Assembly: GCA_023145555.1 (NCBI GenBank)
Contig: JAGLDO010000059.1
Span: 1-13,923 of the forward strand
Direction of reading: 5' to 3'
DNA length: 13,923 bases
DNA from: Bacteroidales bacterium
GTDB taxonomy: Bacteria > Bacteroidota > Bacteroidia > Bacteroidales > B39-G9
Below, in pieces: positions 1 to 6,952 of this stretch (the stretch's first letter is position 1; every line of letters starts with the position of its first letter). The notes beneath the pieces were generated by a model. The model worked only from the letters and a program-made list of their open reading frames with translations. It did not search any database and was not told the origin of the DNA. The position numbers were made by a program, and so were the translations under genes.

Positions 1-26
1 TTAGGGAGATTGTAACTTTTAAAGAA

Positions 27-52
27 TTACAAAATTTTAAAATTATTTGTAA
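27..52. repeat. AT-rich inverted repeat, possible weak terminator of an upstream gene
   Basis: TTACAAA (27-33) and TTTGTAA (46-52) are perfect 7-bp inverted arms around an AT-rich loop that itself contains the palindrome ATTTTAAAAT. It lies in the non-coding leader before hydC. No gene can be identified in 1-258, so this could be the tail end of an unseen upstream gene or chance structure in AT-rich DNA. It has no strong GC stem. Confidence 0.25.
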
Positions 53-180
53 CAAGCCCCCAAGAAATCAATATATTATGAAAATATTAACATCATATAT
101 TATAATACAACACTTCTATATATTTTATGTTTTCTATAAAATTATTCAAAACGATTACTCTATTTATAACTATTCTGTTT

Positions 181-200
181 ATTGTTATTATTTTAACAAT
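181..200. promoter_or_regulatory. Rex operator upstream of the hydrogenase operon
   Basis: A perfect 7-bp inverted repeat, ATTGTTA-N6-TAACAAT, is centred between bases 190 and 191. The inner 18 bp (182-199) match 13 of the 14 specified positions of the known Rex consensus TTGTTAA-N4-TTAACAA. A Rex protein is encoded at the end of the same gene run, and Rex commonly represses NADH-linked fermentation and hydrogenase genes. The site lies 59 bp before the hydC start and just upstream of a candidate -33/-7 promoter, a position suited to repression. Binding is inferred, not shown. Confidence 0.75.
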
Positions 201-216
201 GTTTATTAAATAACAA
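199..216. promoter_or_regulatory. Second, weaker Rex-like site overlapping the first
   Basis: Bases 199-216 match 11 of the 14 specified positions of TTGTTAA-N4-TTAACAA, with an intact TAACAA right half-site (211-216). Its centre is 17 bp from the centre of the stronger site, and the two share base 199. It could support cooperative binding of a second Rex dimer, or be a chance similarity in AT-rich DNA. Confidence 0.4.
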
Positions 217-234
217 TAAAATTTTGTATTTTTG
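202..234 (+). promoter_or_regulatory. Candidate Bacteroidota-type promoter for hydC
   Basis: TATTTTTG (227-234) fits the Bacteroidota -7 element TAnnTTTG. TTTA (202-205), 21 bp upstream, is one base off the -33 element TTTG. This predicts a transcript start near 240 and a short leader before the ATG at 259. The -33 region lies inside the second Rex-like site, so Rex binding would occlude it. Such short AT-rich matches are easy to find by chance. Confidence 0.35.
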
Positions 235-258
235 ATTAATTTTTAACCATACAAAAAA

Positions 259-723
259 ATGTTAAAAAATATTGATACAATAATAAACAAGTTTACAAAT
301 TCAAACAGAGATAACTTAATACCTATTCTTCAAGAAATCCAAAATACATATGGTTATCTTTCCGAAGATTCAATTGTTAGTGTTAGTAAACATTTTGATT
401 TGCCAACAAGCAAAATATATGGCATTGCTACTTTTTACGATCAGTTTATATTCCAACCCAAGGGCAAATACCATATCTTGCTGTGTAATGGAACTTCCTG
501 TCACGTATCAGGCTCAAAAAAAATTCTTAAAGAAATTGAAAAAATTCTTAAAATAAAAGATGGAGAAACAACAAGTGATGGTATTTTTAGCATACAGTCT
601 GTTAATTGTATGGGGGCTTGCAGTCTTTCTCCTGTGATATCGGTGAATGGTAAATTTTACTCAAAAGTTAATTTAATTGAAATTAAAAAAATAATAAAAT
701 TTTATCAAACAAAAGAAAAATAA
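259..723 (+). CDS. hydC: [FeFe]-hydrogenase subunit HydC (NuoE-like [2Fe-2S] protein)
   Basis: Predicted small electron-transfer subunit of a soluble HydABC-type hydrogenase, related to NuoE/24-kDa of complex I. The 154-residue length is typical. An N-terminal helical part (about 1-65, with the family-like segment YGIATFY at 54-60) is followed by a thioredoxin-like ferredoxin fold. The [2Fe-2S] ligands are visible as C76, C81, C117 and C121, spaced C-x4-C and C-x3-C as in NuoE. It should pass electrons to or from the flavin subunit encoded next. It is the first gene of the operon and its stop is only 8 bp before hydB. The ATG at 259 follows an A-run (ACAAAAAA) with no Shine-Dalgarno, as usual for Bacteroidota. 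A NuoE of complex I is excluded by the adjacent H-cluster subunit. Confidence 0.93.
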   Translation: MLKNIDTIINKFTNSNRDNLIPILQEIQNTYGYLSEDSIVSVSKHFDLPTSKIYGIATFYDQFIFQPKGKYHILLCNGTSCHVSGSKKILKEIEKILKIKDGETTSDGIFSIQSVNCMGACSLSPVISVNGKFYSKVNLIEIKKIIKFYQTKEK

Positions 724-731
724 TAAAACAC

Positions 732-2681
732 ATGTGCTCTCAAGATAAAAATAACAACAAAAATTTTTTAATAAATAGTGTTTTATTAAATGAAACTACT
801 GATTTTGATAATGAAATTAAAGAAAAAATAAAATTAATAAAACACGACACAACAACAAAGCCTGTAATTTACATAGGTTCAGGAACTTGTGGATTAATTG
901 CAGGTGCACAAGATACAATTGATGCTGTAAAAAATTATATTTACGAGCGCAAAATTGATGCTGAGATAATTCAGGTAGGATGTATCGGGATTTGTTCAGA
1001 AGAGCCATTATTAGATGTTCAACTACCGGGTAAAAATCGCATTTCTTTTAAACAAATTACAAACGAAAAGGTCAACACAGTTCTCGATGCAATTTTTAGT
1101 AATATTGTTATTGAAGATTACGTATTAGGTCAATTTAAAAATAACAACCTTGAACCATGGAGAGATACTCCTTTTATTGATGAATTAGATTTTTTCTCAT
1201 TACAAAAACGTGTAGTACTTGATAAATGCGGAGAAATTAATCCATTGTCTATTGACGAATATATTGCAAATGGAGGATATAAATCGTTTGTTAAAACAAT
1301 AAGATATTATACATCAAAAGAAATATGTAATATAATTGAAGAAAGTGGTTTAAGAGGAAGAGGCGGTGGTGGTTTCCCGACAGGGAAAAAATGGAAAATA
1401 GCATATAACACACCAAGCGAACAACGTTACCTAATTTGTAATGCTGATGAGAGTGATCCCGGGGCATTTATGGATCGTGCAATAATAGAAGGAAATCCTC
1501 ACAAATTAATTGAAGGGATAGCAATAGCAGCCTACTCAATTAGAGCAACAAAAGCCTACATCTACATAAGAACTGAATACTCTTTAGCTGTTAAATGCAT
1601 AGAAAATGCAATTGAACAAGCAAAAGAATATGGATTAATTGGTCATAATATTTTTGATAGTGGCTTTAATCTTGATATTGTTATATCAAAGGGTGCCGGT
1701 GCTTTTGTTTGCGGAGAAGAAACGGCATTAATTAATAGTATTGAAGGAAAACGAGGAATTCCCCGACAAAAACCACCCTACCCTGCTGTTAGCGGATTAT
1801 TTGGAAAGCCTACAGTCGTAAATAATGTAGAAACTCTTGCAAATATTCCCGATATTATTGATAAAGGAGCTAATTGGTATAATTCAATCGGCACAAAAAC
1901 GAGTAAAGGAACAAAAGTATTTGCTGTAACCGGAAAAACTGCAATTACCGGTCTTGTTGAAGTTCCTATGGGAACAAGTGTTAATGATATTATTTTTAAA
2001 ATATCGGGAGGTATTAAACACAACAATAAATTTAAAGCCGTACAAATTGGCGGACCTACAGGAGGTTGCATTTCCGAACAAAATATTGACATCCCTATTG
2101 ATTATGAGGCTTTAAAAGAAGTCGGCGCAATTATGGGTTCAGGCGGTATGTTTGTTATGGACGATGAAACATGCATTGTTGATGTTGTTAAATTCTTTAT
2201 AAATTTTGTTAAAAACGAAAGTTGTGGCAAGTGCATTCCCTGTCGCGAAGGGACAAAACAAATGTATGATATACTCGAGAACATAACAAAAAAACCAACT
2301 AACGAAAATCATTACAGCTCTCTTGAAAGATTTAAAGGTATTACTGAATTAGAAAGTCTTGCCAAAGTAATTATTGAAACATCACTTTGTGGTTTAGGGC
2401 AAACTGCACCTAATGCAGTATTAAACACGCTTAAATATTTTAGAGAAGAATATGAAGAACATATTTTTGACAGAAAATGCAGAGCAGGTGTTTGCACAGA
2501 ATTAAAAACCTTTTTTATTGATGTTGATAAATGTACCGGATGCACAATGTGTGCAAAAAAATGTCCCGTTGATGCCATAATTGGAAGCAACAACAACCCT
2601 CATTTTATTATTCAGGATAAATGTATTGGTTGTGGCAATTGTTTTGATGCATGCAAATTTGGTGCAGTAATTATTAAATAA
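732..2681 (+). CDS. hydB: [FeFe]-hydrogenase subunit HydB (NuoF-like, FMN/NAD(H)-binding)
   Basis: Flavoprotein subunit that reacts with NAD(H) and, in characterised bifurcating HydABC enzymes, is central to splitting electrons between NAD and ferredoxin. Domains in order: thioredoxin-like ferredoxin domain (about 40-125) with C53, C84 and C88; NuoF-like FMN/NADH domain (about 165-400) with the glycine-rich GRGGGGFPTGKKW at 209-221 and NADESDPG at 237-244; SLBB domain (about 405-485); a [4Fe-4S] site with C498, C501, C504 and C553; and a C-terminal pair of [4Fe-4S] ferredoxin motifs (C601/C604/C607/C611 and C631/C634/C637/C641). The 649-residue length suits HydB and is longer than NuoF (about 430), because of the added N- and C-terminal cluster domains. 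The N-terminal ferredoxin domain shows only three cysteines; the first cysteine of the usual C-x4-C pair is absent (I48). It lies 8 bp after hydC and 38 bp before hydA. Confidence 0.94.
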   Translation: MCSQDKNNNKNFLINSVLLNETTDFDNEIKEKIKLIKHDTTTKPVIYIGSGTCGLIAGAQDTIDAVKNYIYERKIDAEIIQVGCIGICSEEPLLDVQLPGKNRISFKQITNEKVNTVLDAIFSNIVIEDYVLGQFKNNNLEPWRDTPFIDELDFFSLQKRVVLDKCGEINPLSIDEYIANGGYKSFVKTIRYYTSKEICNIIEESGLRGRGGGGFPTGKKWKIAYNTPSEQRYLICNADESDPGAFMDRAIIEGNPHKLIEGIAIAAYSIRATKAYIYIRTEYSLAVKCIENAIEQAKEYGLIGHNIFDSGFNLDIVISKGAGAFVCGEETALINSIEGKRGIPRQKPPYPAVSGLFGKPTVVNNVETLANIPDIIDKGANWYNSIGTKTSKGTKVFAVTGKTAITGLVEVPMGTSVNDIIFKISGGIKHNNKFKAVQIGGPTGGCISEQNIDIPIDYEALKEVGAIMGSGGMFVMDDETCIVDVVKFFINFVKNESCGKCIPCREGTKQMYDILENITKKPTNENHYSSLERFKGITELESLAKVIIETSLCGLGQTAPNAVLNTLKYFREEYEEHIFDRKCRAGVCTELKTFFIDVDKCTGCTMCAKKCPVDAIIGSNNNPHFIIQDKCIGCGNCFDACKFGAVIIK

Positions 2682-2719
2682 TATAAATTAATTCAAATAA
2701 TATAACACCATTTTTTAAA

Positions 2720-4441
2720 ATGATTATTGATATTGAAGTTAATAATAAGACAATTAAAGCTAAAAGAGGAGAAACTATCCTCTCCGCACTTAATAGTAAT
2801 GGAATAAAAGTTCCAACATTGTGTCATATTGATGGTTTTGTTCCAACAGGTGCCTGTCGGATTTGTGTTGTTGAAGTTGAAGGTAAGCCAAACTTAATTC
2901 CTTCTTGCTCATATCCTGTTGAAGAATGGATGAAAATTAAAACCCACTCACAAAGAGTTATTAAAGCCCGAAAAACAATTGTAGAACTTTTGCTTGCAAA
3001 CCACCCTAACGACTGCTTATATTGTGAAAGAAATGGTAATTGCGAATTACAAAAATTAGCCGAAGAATTAAATATTCGTGAAAGAAAATATTCTAATGAA
3101 AGAGAGAAATTAAAAATAGACCCCTCATGCTCCAGCATTATTAAAGAATCTGATAAATGCATTCTATGTGGTCGATGTATTAGAGTATGTGAAGAAATTC
3201 AGGGAATTACAACTTACGATTTTGCAAAAATTAACAATCGTCACATTATCAGCACTTCTTTTAATAAACCTCTTAACATTTCAAATTGCATTCTTTGTGG
3301 TCAATGTATTATGGTTTGCCCTACAGGAGCTCTTCACGAAAGAAATAACATAGATAAAATTCAACAAGCTCTAAATGTTATTAACAAACACGTTGTTGTC
3401 TTCTATTCTCCAACAATTTCTGTTTCTTTAGCCGAAGAATTTAATATGAAACCCGGTAAAAACATTTCAGGTATTATTAATGCTGCTTTAAGAAAAATTG
3501 GGTTCAACAAAGTATTTGATTCAACATTTGCAACTGATGTTTATATTATTGAGCAAACAAAAGAGCTAATTTATAGAATTGAGAATAACATTAACCTGCC
3601 TTTATTTACAAGCAATTGTCCGGCTTGGATTAAATATGCAGAGGAATATTTTCCTGAAATACTAACTAATATTTCAAAGTGTAAATCTCCTCAACAAATA
3701 ATGGGAAGCATAGTCAAAGAAATCTATTCTGAAGAAAATAATATACCTGTTAATGATATAATTACCGTTTCAATTGAACCATGTACAGCAAAAAAATTCG
3801 AATCGCAAAGAGAGGAAATGACTAACAACGGTATTTCAGATGTTGACATTGCAATAACGACACGGGAACTGGCTCAATTAATACGTTTACATGGCATTGA
3901 TTTACAAAATATTGAAGAAGAAATAGCTGATTTTCCTTATCATACAAGAAGCTCTGCTGGTAAATTAACCTCAATTTCCGGTGGTACTGCCGAAGCTATT
4001 TTACGTACTCTAAATTATAAAATTACAGGTAAAGAATTAGAAGACCTAAAAATATCAGAGCTTCGTAACAATAAATCAGTAAAAGAAATAAAAATAAAAA
4101 TTGGAAAAACTAATGTTGGAATAGCTGTAATAAGCAGTATGAGCAAAGCTGGCGATTTTATTAAAACCTTACCAAAAAGAAAAGATCTGCATCTTATCGA
4201 AATAATGGCTTGCCCTTGTGGTTGTGTAAATGGTGGAGGGCAACCAATTAAGGCTGATACAAAAGACATTAAATCGCGTATAAAATCAATTTATGATATT
4301 GATAGGAAAGAATTAATAAAAGTTGCTCACAAAAACCCTCAAGTTATTGAATTATATAGCAAACATTTAGATAATTTATCTGAAGAGGAGAAACAAAAAG
4401 TTTTATTTACAAATTACAGTAAAAGAGATGTTCTTTTATAA
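2720..4441 (+). CDS. hydA: [FeFe]-hydrogenase catalytic subunit HydA, with atypical proton-path residues
   Basis: Catalytic subunit for reversible H2 oxidation/evolution, 573 residues, the usual length for the modular (M3) form. In order: [2Fe-2S] domain (C35, C46, C49, C63); His-Cys3 [4Fe-4S] site (H95, C99, C102, C108); two [4Fe-4S] sites (C147/C150/C153/C157 and C190/C193/C196/C200); H-cluster domain (about 220-510); and a C-terminal small-subunit-like tail (to 573). All four H-cluster cysteines are present: C300, C355, C498 and C502. K358, Q325, S319, E282 and R286 are also kept. Numbering up to about 425 coincides with Clostridium pasteurianum CpI. Three pathway/pocket residues differ from recalled CpI: C299 is Asn (TSNCPAW), E279 is Gln and M353 is Glu (EPCTAKKFE). 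The third motif, MACPCGCVNGGGQP, is intact. In the context of hydC and hydB it is a group A3-like trimeric enzyme by gene order. The substitutions leave its rate and direction uncertain. Confidence 0.92.
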   Translation: MIIDIEVNNKTIKAKRGETILSALNSNGIKVPTLCHIDGFVPTGACRICVVEVEGKPNLIPSCSYPVEEWMKIKTHSQRVIKARKTIVELLLANHPNDCLYCERNGNCELQKLAEELNIRERKYSNEREKLKIDPSCSSIIKESDKCILCGRCIRVCEEIQGITTYDFAKINNRHIISTSFNKPLNISNCILCGQCIMVCPTGALHERNNIDKIQQALNVINKHVVVFYSPTISVSLAEEFNMKPGKNISGIINAALRKIGFNKVFDSTFATDVYIIEQTKELIYRIENNINLPLFTSNCPAWIKYAEEYFPEILTNISKCKSPQQIMGSIVKEIYSEENNIPVNDIITVSIEPCTAKKFESQREEMTNNGISDVDIAITTRELAQLIRLHGIDLQNIEEEIADFPYHTRSSAGKLTSISGGTAEAILRTLNYKITGKELEDLKISELRNNKSVKEIKIKIGKTNVGIAVISSMSKAGDFIKTLPKRKDLHLIEIMACPCGCVNGGGQPIKADTKDIKSRIKSIYDIDRKELIKVAHKNPQVIELYSKHLDNLSEEEKQKVLFTNYSKRDVLL

Positions 4442-4510
4442 AAATCTATAATGTAAAACAATAAATTTAATTAGAAACGAAAAGAAATAAATTTCAATAA
4501 AAAAAATTTA

Positions 4511-4930
4511 ATGAAAGACTTAAGTAAAAAAACCATACTAATTGCAGATGATGACTACGACTACCTTTTCCAGATGAAAATGAAAATTGAACATTTTGGG
4601 TATCATGTTGTAACGGCAGAAGATCAAAAAGAAGCTGAAAAAATTATTCAAACACTTAAACCTGATTTAGCAATTTTCGACCTTATGATGGAGAATGATG
4701 ACAGTGGTTTTATTCTTAGCTACCGAATGAAAAAACTTTATCCTGACGTTCCAATTATTATCGCAACAGGAGTTAATGCTGAAGCAGGATATTCTTTTTC
4801 TGTTAATTCCGAAGAAGATAGAAAATGGATAAAGGCAGACTTATATCTTGATAAAGGTATTAGAGAAGATCAGCTGCATAAAGAAATAACTAAACTTCTT
4901 GAAATAAAAGATAACAAACAAAAATCTTAA
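4511..4930 (+). CDS. Stand-alone receiver-domain response regulator
   Basis: 139-residue single-domain receiver protein with no DNA-binding or other output domain. The acidic pocket is D13-D14-D15, the predicted phospho-acceptor is D57 (in IFDLMM), the switch threonine is T86 and the conserved lysine is K115. The T-to-K distance is 29 residues, against 22 in CheY and in the neighbouring hybrid protein, so the beta4-beta5 region carries an insertion of about seven residues (roughly 90-110). It lies 69 bp after hydA and 11 bp before the receiver-kinase gene, all on the same strand, so it is probably the partner of that kinase in a pathway linked to the hydrogenase. Its target is unknown; it may act by protein contact or as a phosphorelay intermediate. 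Confidence 0.88.
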   Translation: MKDLSKKTILIADDDYDYLFQMKMKIEHFGYHVVTAEDQKEAEKIIQTLKPDLAIFDLMMENDDSGFILSYRMKKLYPDVPIIIATGVNAEAGYSFSVNSEEDRKWIKADLYLDKGIREDQLHKEITKLLEIKDNKQKS

Positions 4931-4941
4931 CAAATCATAAA

Positions 4942-6060
4942 ATGGGAAAACTTAAAATACTGGTTGTTGACGATGAACCTGGAATATGTTCAGGAATAAA
5001 GCGTATTCTTTCAAATTTCACTGTTACATATCCTTTTATGGAAGAAAATATTGAATTCGAAGTTGATGATGTTTTAACAGGAGAAGAAGCTTTAGATATA
5101 ATTACAACAAAACCACCGGAAATTTTACTTTTAGACAATAAACTTCCCGGAATTAGCGGTGTTGAGATATTAGAAAAAATTACAAAAGAACATATTAATG
5201 TTTTGGTTATAATGATTACTTCTCATGCATCAATCGATATTGCAGTTAAAGCAACCGCAAATGGAGCATTCGATTTTGTACCAAAACCATTTTCTCCTCA
5301 GGAGCTAAAATCATCAGTCGAAAATATTGCTAAACATATTTACCTAAAACAAATGACGAAAAAAATGAAAGTTGAAGGAAAACAAATTCGCTTTCAATTT
5401 TTATCTGTATTGTCACACGAACTTAAAGCACCAATTAATGCCATTGAAGGTTATTTAAAAATTATAAAAGACAAGCAAATAGGCAATAATATTGACAGTT
5501 ATATTCCTATGATTGATCGCTCCCTTGCCCGAATAAATGGAATGAGAAACTTGATTATGGACTTATTGGACCTTACTCACATTGAAGCAGGCAAAAAGAA
5601 ACGAGAACTAAAACCTGTTAATATTACCAAAACAGCTCAAATAGCAATAGATACAATTGATCCTTTAGCTATTCAGATGGATATTAAAATTCATTTGCAT
5701 GCAGATAATGATTTTATTATTACAGCCGACCCTGAAGAGATTGAAATAATTTTCAATAATCTTTTATCGAATGCTGTAAAATATAATAAAAAGGGAGGTT
5801 CTGTTGATTGCATTATTACTGAAGAAACCAATTCTATTAGAATCTCTGTTTCAGATACAGGTATTGGTATGGAGCAAAAAGAGATTCCTAAATTATTTAA
5901 AGAATTTGTTAGGTTAAAAAACGAAAAGACACGAAATATTACCGGAACCGGTTTAGGTTTATCAATTGTTAAAGATATTGTTCAATTATACAATGGTAGT
6001 ATTGAAGTAAAAAGCAAGCTTGACCAAGGAACAACTTTTTCATTATCATTACATAAATAA
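4942..6060 (+). CDS. Soluble hybrid protein: N-terminal receiver fused to histidine kinase
   Basis: 372 residues with no signal peptide or membrane segment. An N-terminal receiver (about 4-125: D10, D11, phospho-acceptor D65, T93, K115) is followed by a short coiled linker, a HisKA dimerisation domain with phospho-histidine H159 in SVLSHELKAP, and a HATPase_c domain. The ATPase domain shows the N box (NNLLSNAVKYN, 272-282), G1 box (DTGIGM, 305-310) and G2 box (GTGLGLSIV, 335-343). All catalytic residues appear intact. There is no PAS, GAF or extracellular sensor, so the input is probably phosphorylation of the receiver or a partner protein. The gene is 11 bp after the stand-alone receiver gene and 22 bp before rex, which places it in the hydrogenase operon. 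What it senses cannot be told from sequence. Confidence 0.9.
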   Translation: MGKLKILVVDDEPGICSGIKRILSNFTVTYPFMEENIEFEVDDVLTGEEALDIITTKPPEILLLDNKLPGISGVEILEKITKEHINVLVIMITSHASIDIAVKATANGAFDFVPKPFSPQELKSSVENIAKHIYLKQMTKKMKVEGKQIRFQFLSVLSHELKAPINAIEGYLKIIKDKQIGNNIDSYIPMIDRSLARINGMRNLIMDLLDLTHIEAGKKKRELKPVNITKTAQIAIDTIDPLAIQMDIKIHLHADNDFIITADPEEIEIIFNNLLSNAVKYNKKGGSVDCIITEETNSIRISVSDTGIGMEQKEIPKLFKEFVRLKNEKTRNITGTGLGLSIVKDIVQLYNGSIEVKSKLDQGTTFSLSLHK

Positions 6061-6082
6061 TAATTTAAATCGAAAAAAAATT

Positions 6083-6724
6083 ATGCTACCAGCAAAAACG
6101 ATAGAAAGATTAAGTCAATATAGAAGAACACTATTACAAAACTTAGAAAAAAGTAAGTTAAACATTTTTTCACATGAATTAGCCGACTTACATAATATTA
6201 CGGCTGTTCAAGTTCGTAGAGATATTATGCTTATTGGCTATACAGGACAATTACGCAAAGGTTACAATGTTAAAAAGCTCATTGATGCTATTGGAAAAAT
6301 AATTGATACGAAAAATGGTCTAAACATAGCAATAATTGGTATTGGTAATCTGGGAAAAGCAATAACAACTTACTTCAACGGCAAGCGTTCAAACTTAAAA
6401 ATAATTGCTACCTTTGATAACAATCCCAATAAAATTGGCAAAGTAATTTCTGGTGTTAAATGTTACCATATTAACGATTTGACCGAAATAGTAAAAAAAG
6501 AGAATATAAGTATGGGGATTATTACAACACCAGCTGACAAAGCAATTGATATTGCTGAAAAACTTACAATGTCAGGAATTAAAGGAATTTTAAACTTTAC
6601 TACAACTCCTATTAATATTTCTCAAAATATTTGTCTCGAAGAGTATGATATGCTTACATCTATTGAAAAATTATCTTATTTTATTAAAAACAAAAACGTT
6701 GAATCCACTCCGAAAAGCCACTAA
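6083..6724 (+). CDS. rex: Redox-sensing transcriptional repressor Rex
   Basis: NADH/NAD+-sensing repressor, a homodimer that binds DNA when NADH is low and is released by NADH. The N-terminal winged helix (about 1-75) includes the family-like segment AVQVRRD (41-47) and GYNVKKL (60-66). A Rossmann domain follows, with GIGNLG at 86-91 and the acidic residue D112 after the second strand (ATFDNNP), as expected for NAD binding. The C-terminal helix used for domain swapping is present (about 190-203). The ATG at 6083 gives 213 residues, matching the family (about 210) and its usual PAKTIERL-like beginning. An in-frame ATG at 6020 would overlap the kinase gene and add 21 unrelated residues, so it was not used. 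A matching operator lies before hydC, suggesting Rex controls its own operon. The last codons are part of a long inverted repeat. Confidence 0.93.
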   Translation: MLPAKTIERLSQYRRTLLQNLEKSKLNIFSHELADLHNITAVQVRRDIMLIGYTGQLRKGYNVKKLIDAIGKIIDTKNGLNIAIIGIGNLGKAITTYFNGKRSNLKIIATFDNNPNKIGKVISGVKCYHINDLTEIVKKENISMGIITTPADKAIDIAEKLTMSGIKGILNFTTTPINISQNICLEEYDMLTSIEKLSYFIKNKNVESTPKSH

Positions 6725-6795
6725 GCGGTTAACTTTACAAAAAATCTGAAAGCTATGAATCTGTACGTCAATTTTTTGTAAATCCGCTAAGCGGC
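6717..6795. repeat. Long imperfect inverted repeat overlapping the rex stop codon
   Basis: The left arm (6717-6745) and right arm (6771-6795) pair over about 25 bp. The perfect part is TTTACAAAAAAT (6734-6745) against ATTTTTTGTAAA (6771-6782). Outer GC-rich blocks, GCCACTAAGCGG against CCGCTAAGCGGC, pair with two mismatches. A 4-base bulge (around TTAA, 6729-6732) and one further mismatch interrupt the stem. The loop is 25 bases. The left arm includes the last two rex codons and the stop. It could be an end-of-operon hairpin or terminator, or a small REP/MITE-like insertion. No second copy is in the window. Confidence 0.6.
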
Positions 6796-6952
6796 TATAA
6801 ATTGATAACTTTAGTTTTCGTAGTAGTCTCAACGTTTAATCTTTTCCCCGATTTTTAATTATTTTTATTTATAATACATGATGATTATTTTTTATATGAA
6901 TAAAAAATATATAATTTTATAATCTTAATTTTATAATACTTTTTAATTCATT

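Noticed and set aside
1..15. TTA GGG AGA TTG TAA read as the tail of an upstream + strand gene
   Set aside because: Only four codons are visible before the stop, so there is nothing to recognise. A minus-strand gene end at base 1 is equally possible.
1778..2596. Several open minus-strand frames inside hydB (60-104 codons)
   Set aside because: They lie opposite a strongly conserved coding frame, show no family motif and are explained as shadows of that frame.
259..4441. NuoEFG part of respiratory complex I, or an NAD-dependent formate dehydrogenase
   Set aside because: The third gene carries the H-cluster domain with C300, C355, C498 and C502 rather than a molybdopterin domain, and no other nuo or fdh gene is present.
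4442..4510. A separate promoter or Rex site between hydA and the receiver gene
   Set aside because: The 69-bp gap has no TAnnTTTG element and no TTGTTA/TAACAA palindrome; it is only A-rich.
6020..6082. Upstream in-frame ATG for rex, giving 234 residues
   Set aside because: It would overlap the kinase gene by 41 bp and add 21 residues unlike any Rex N-terminus. The ATG at 6083 gives the normal length and start.
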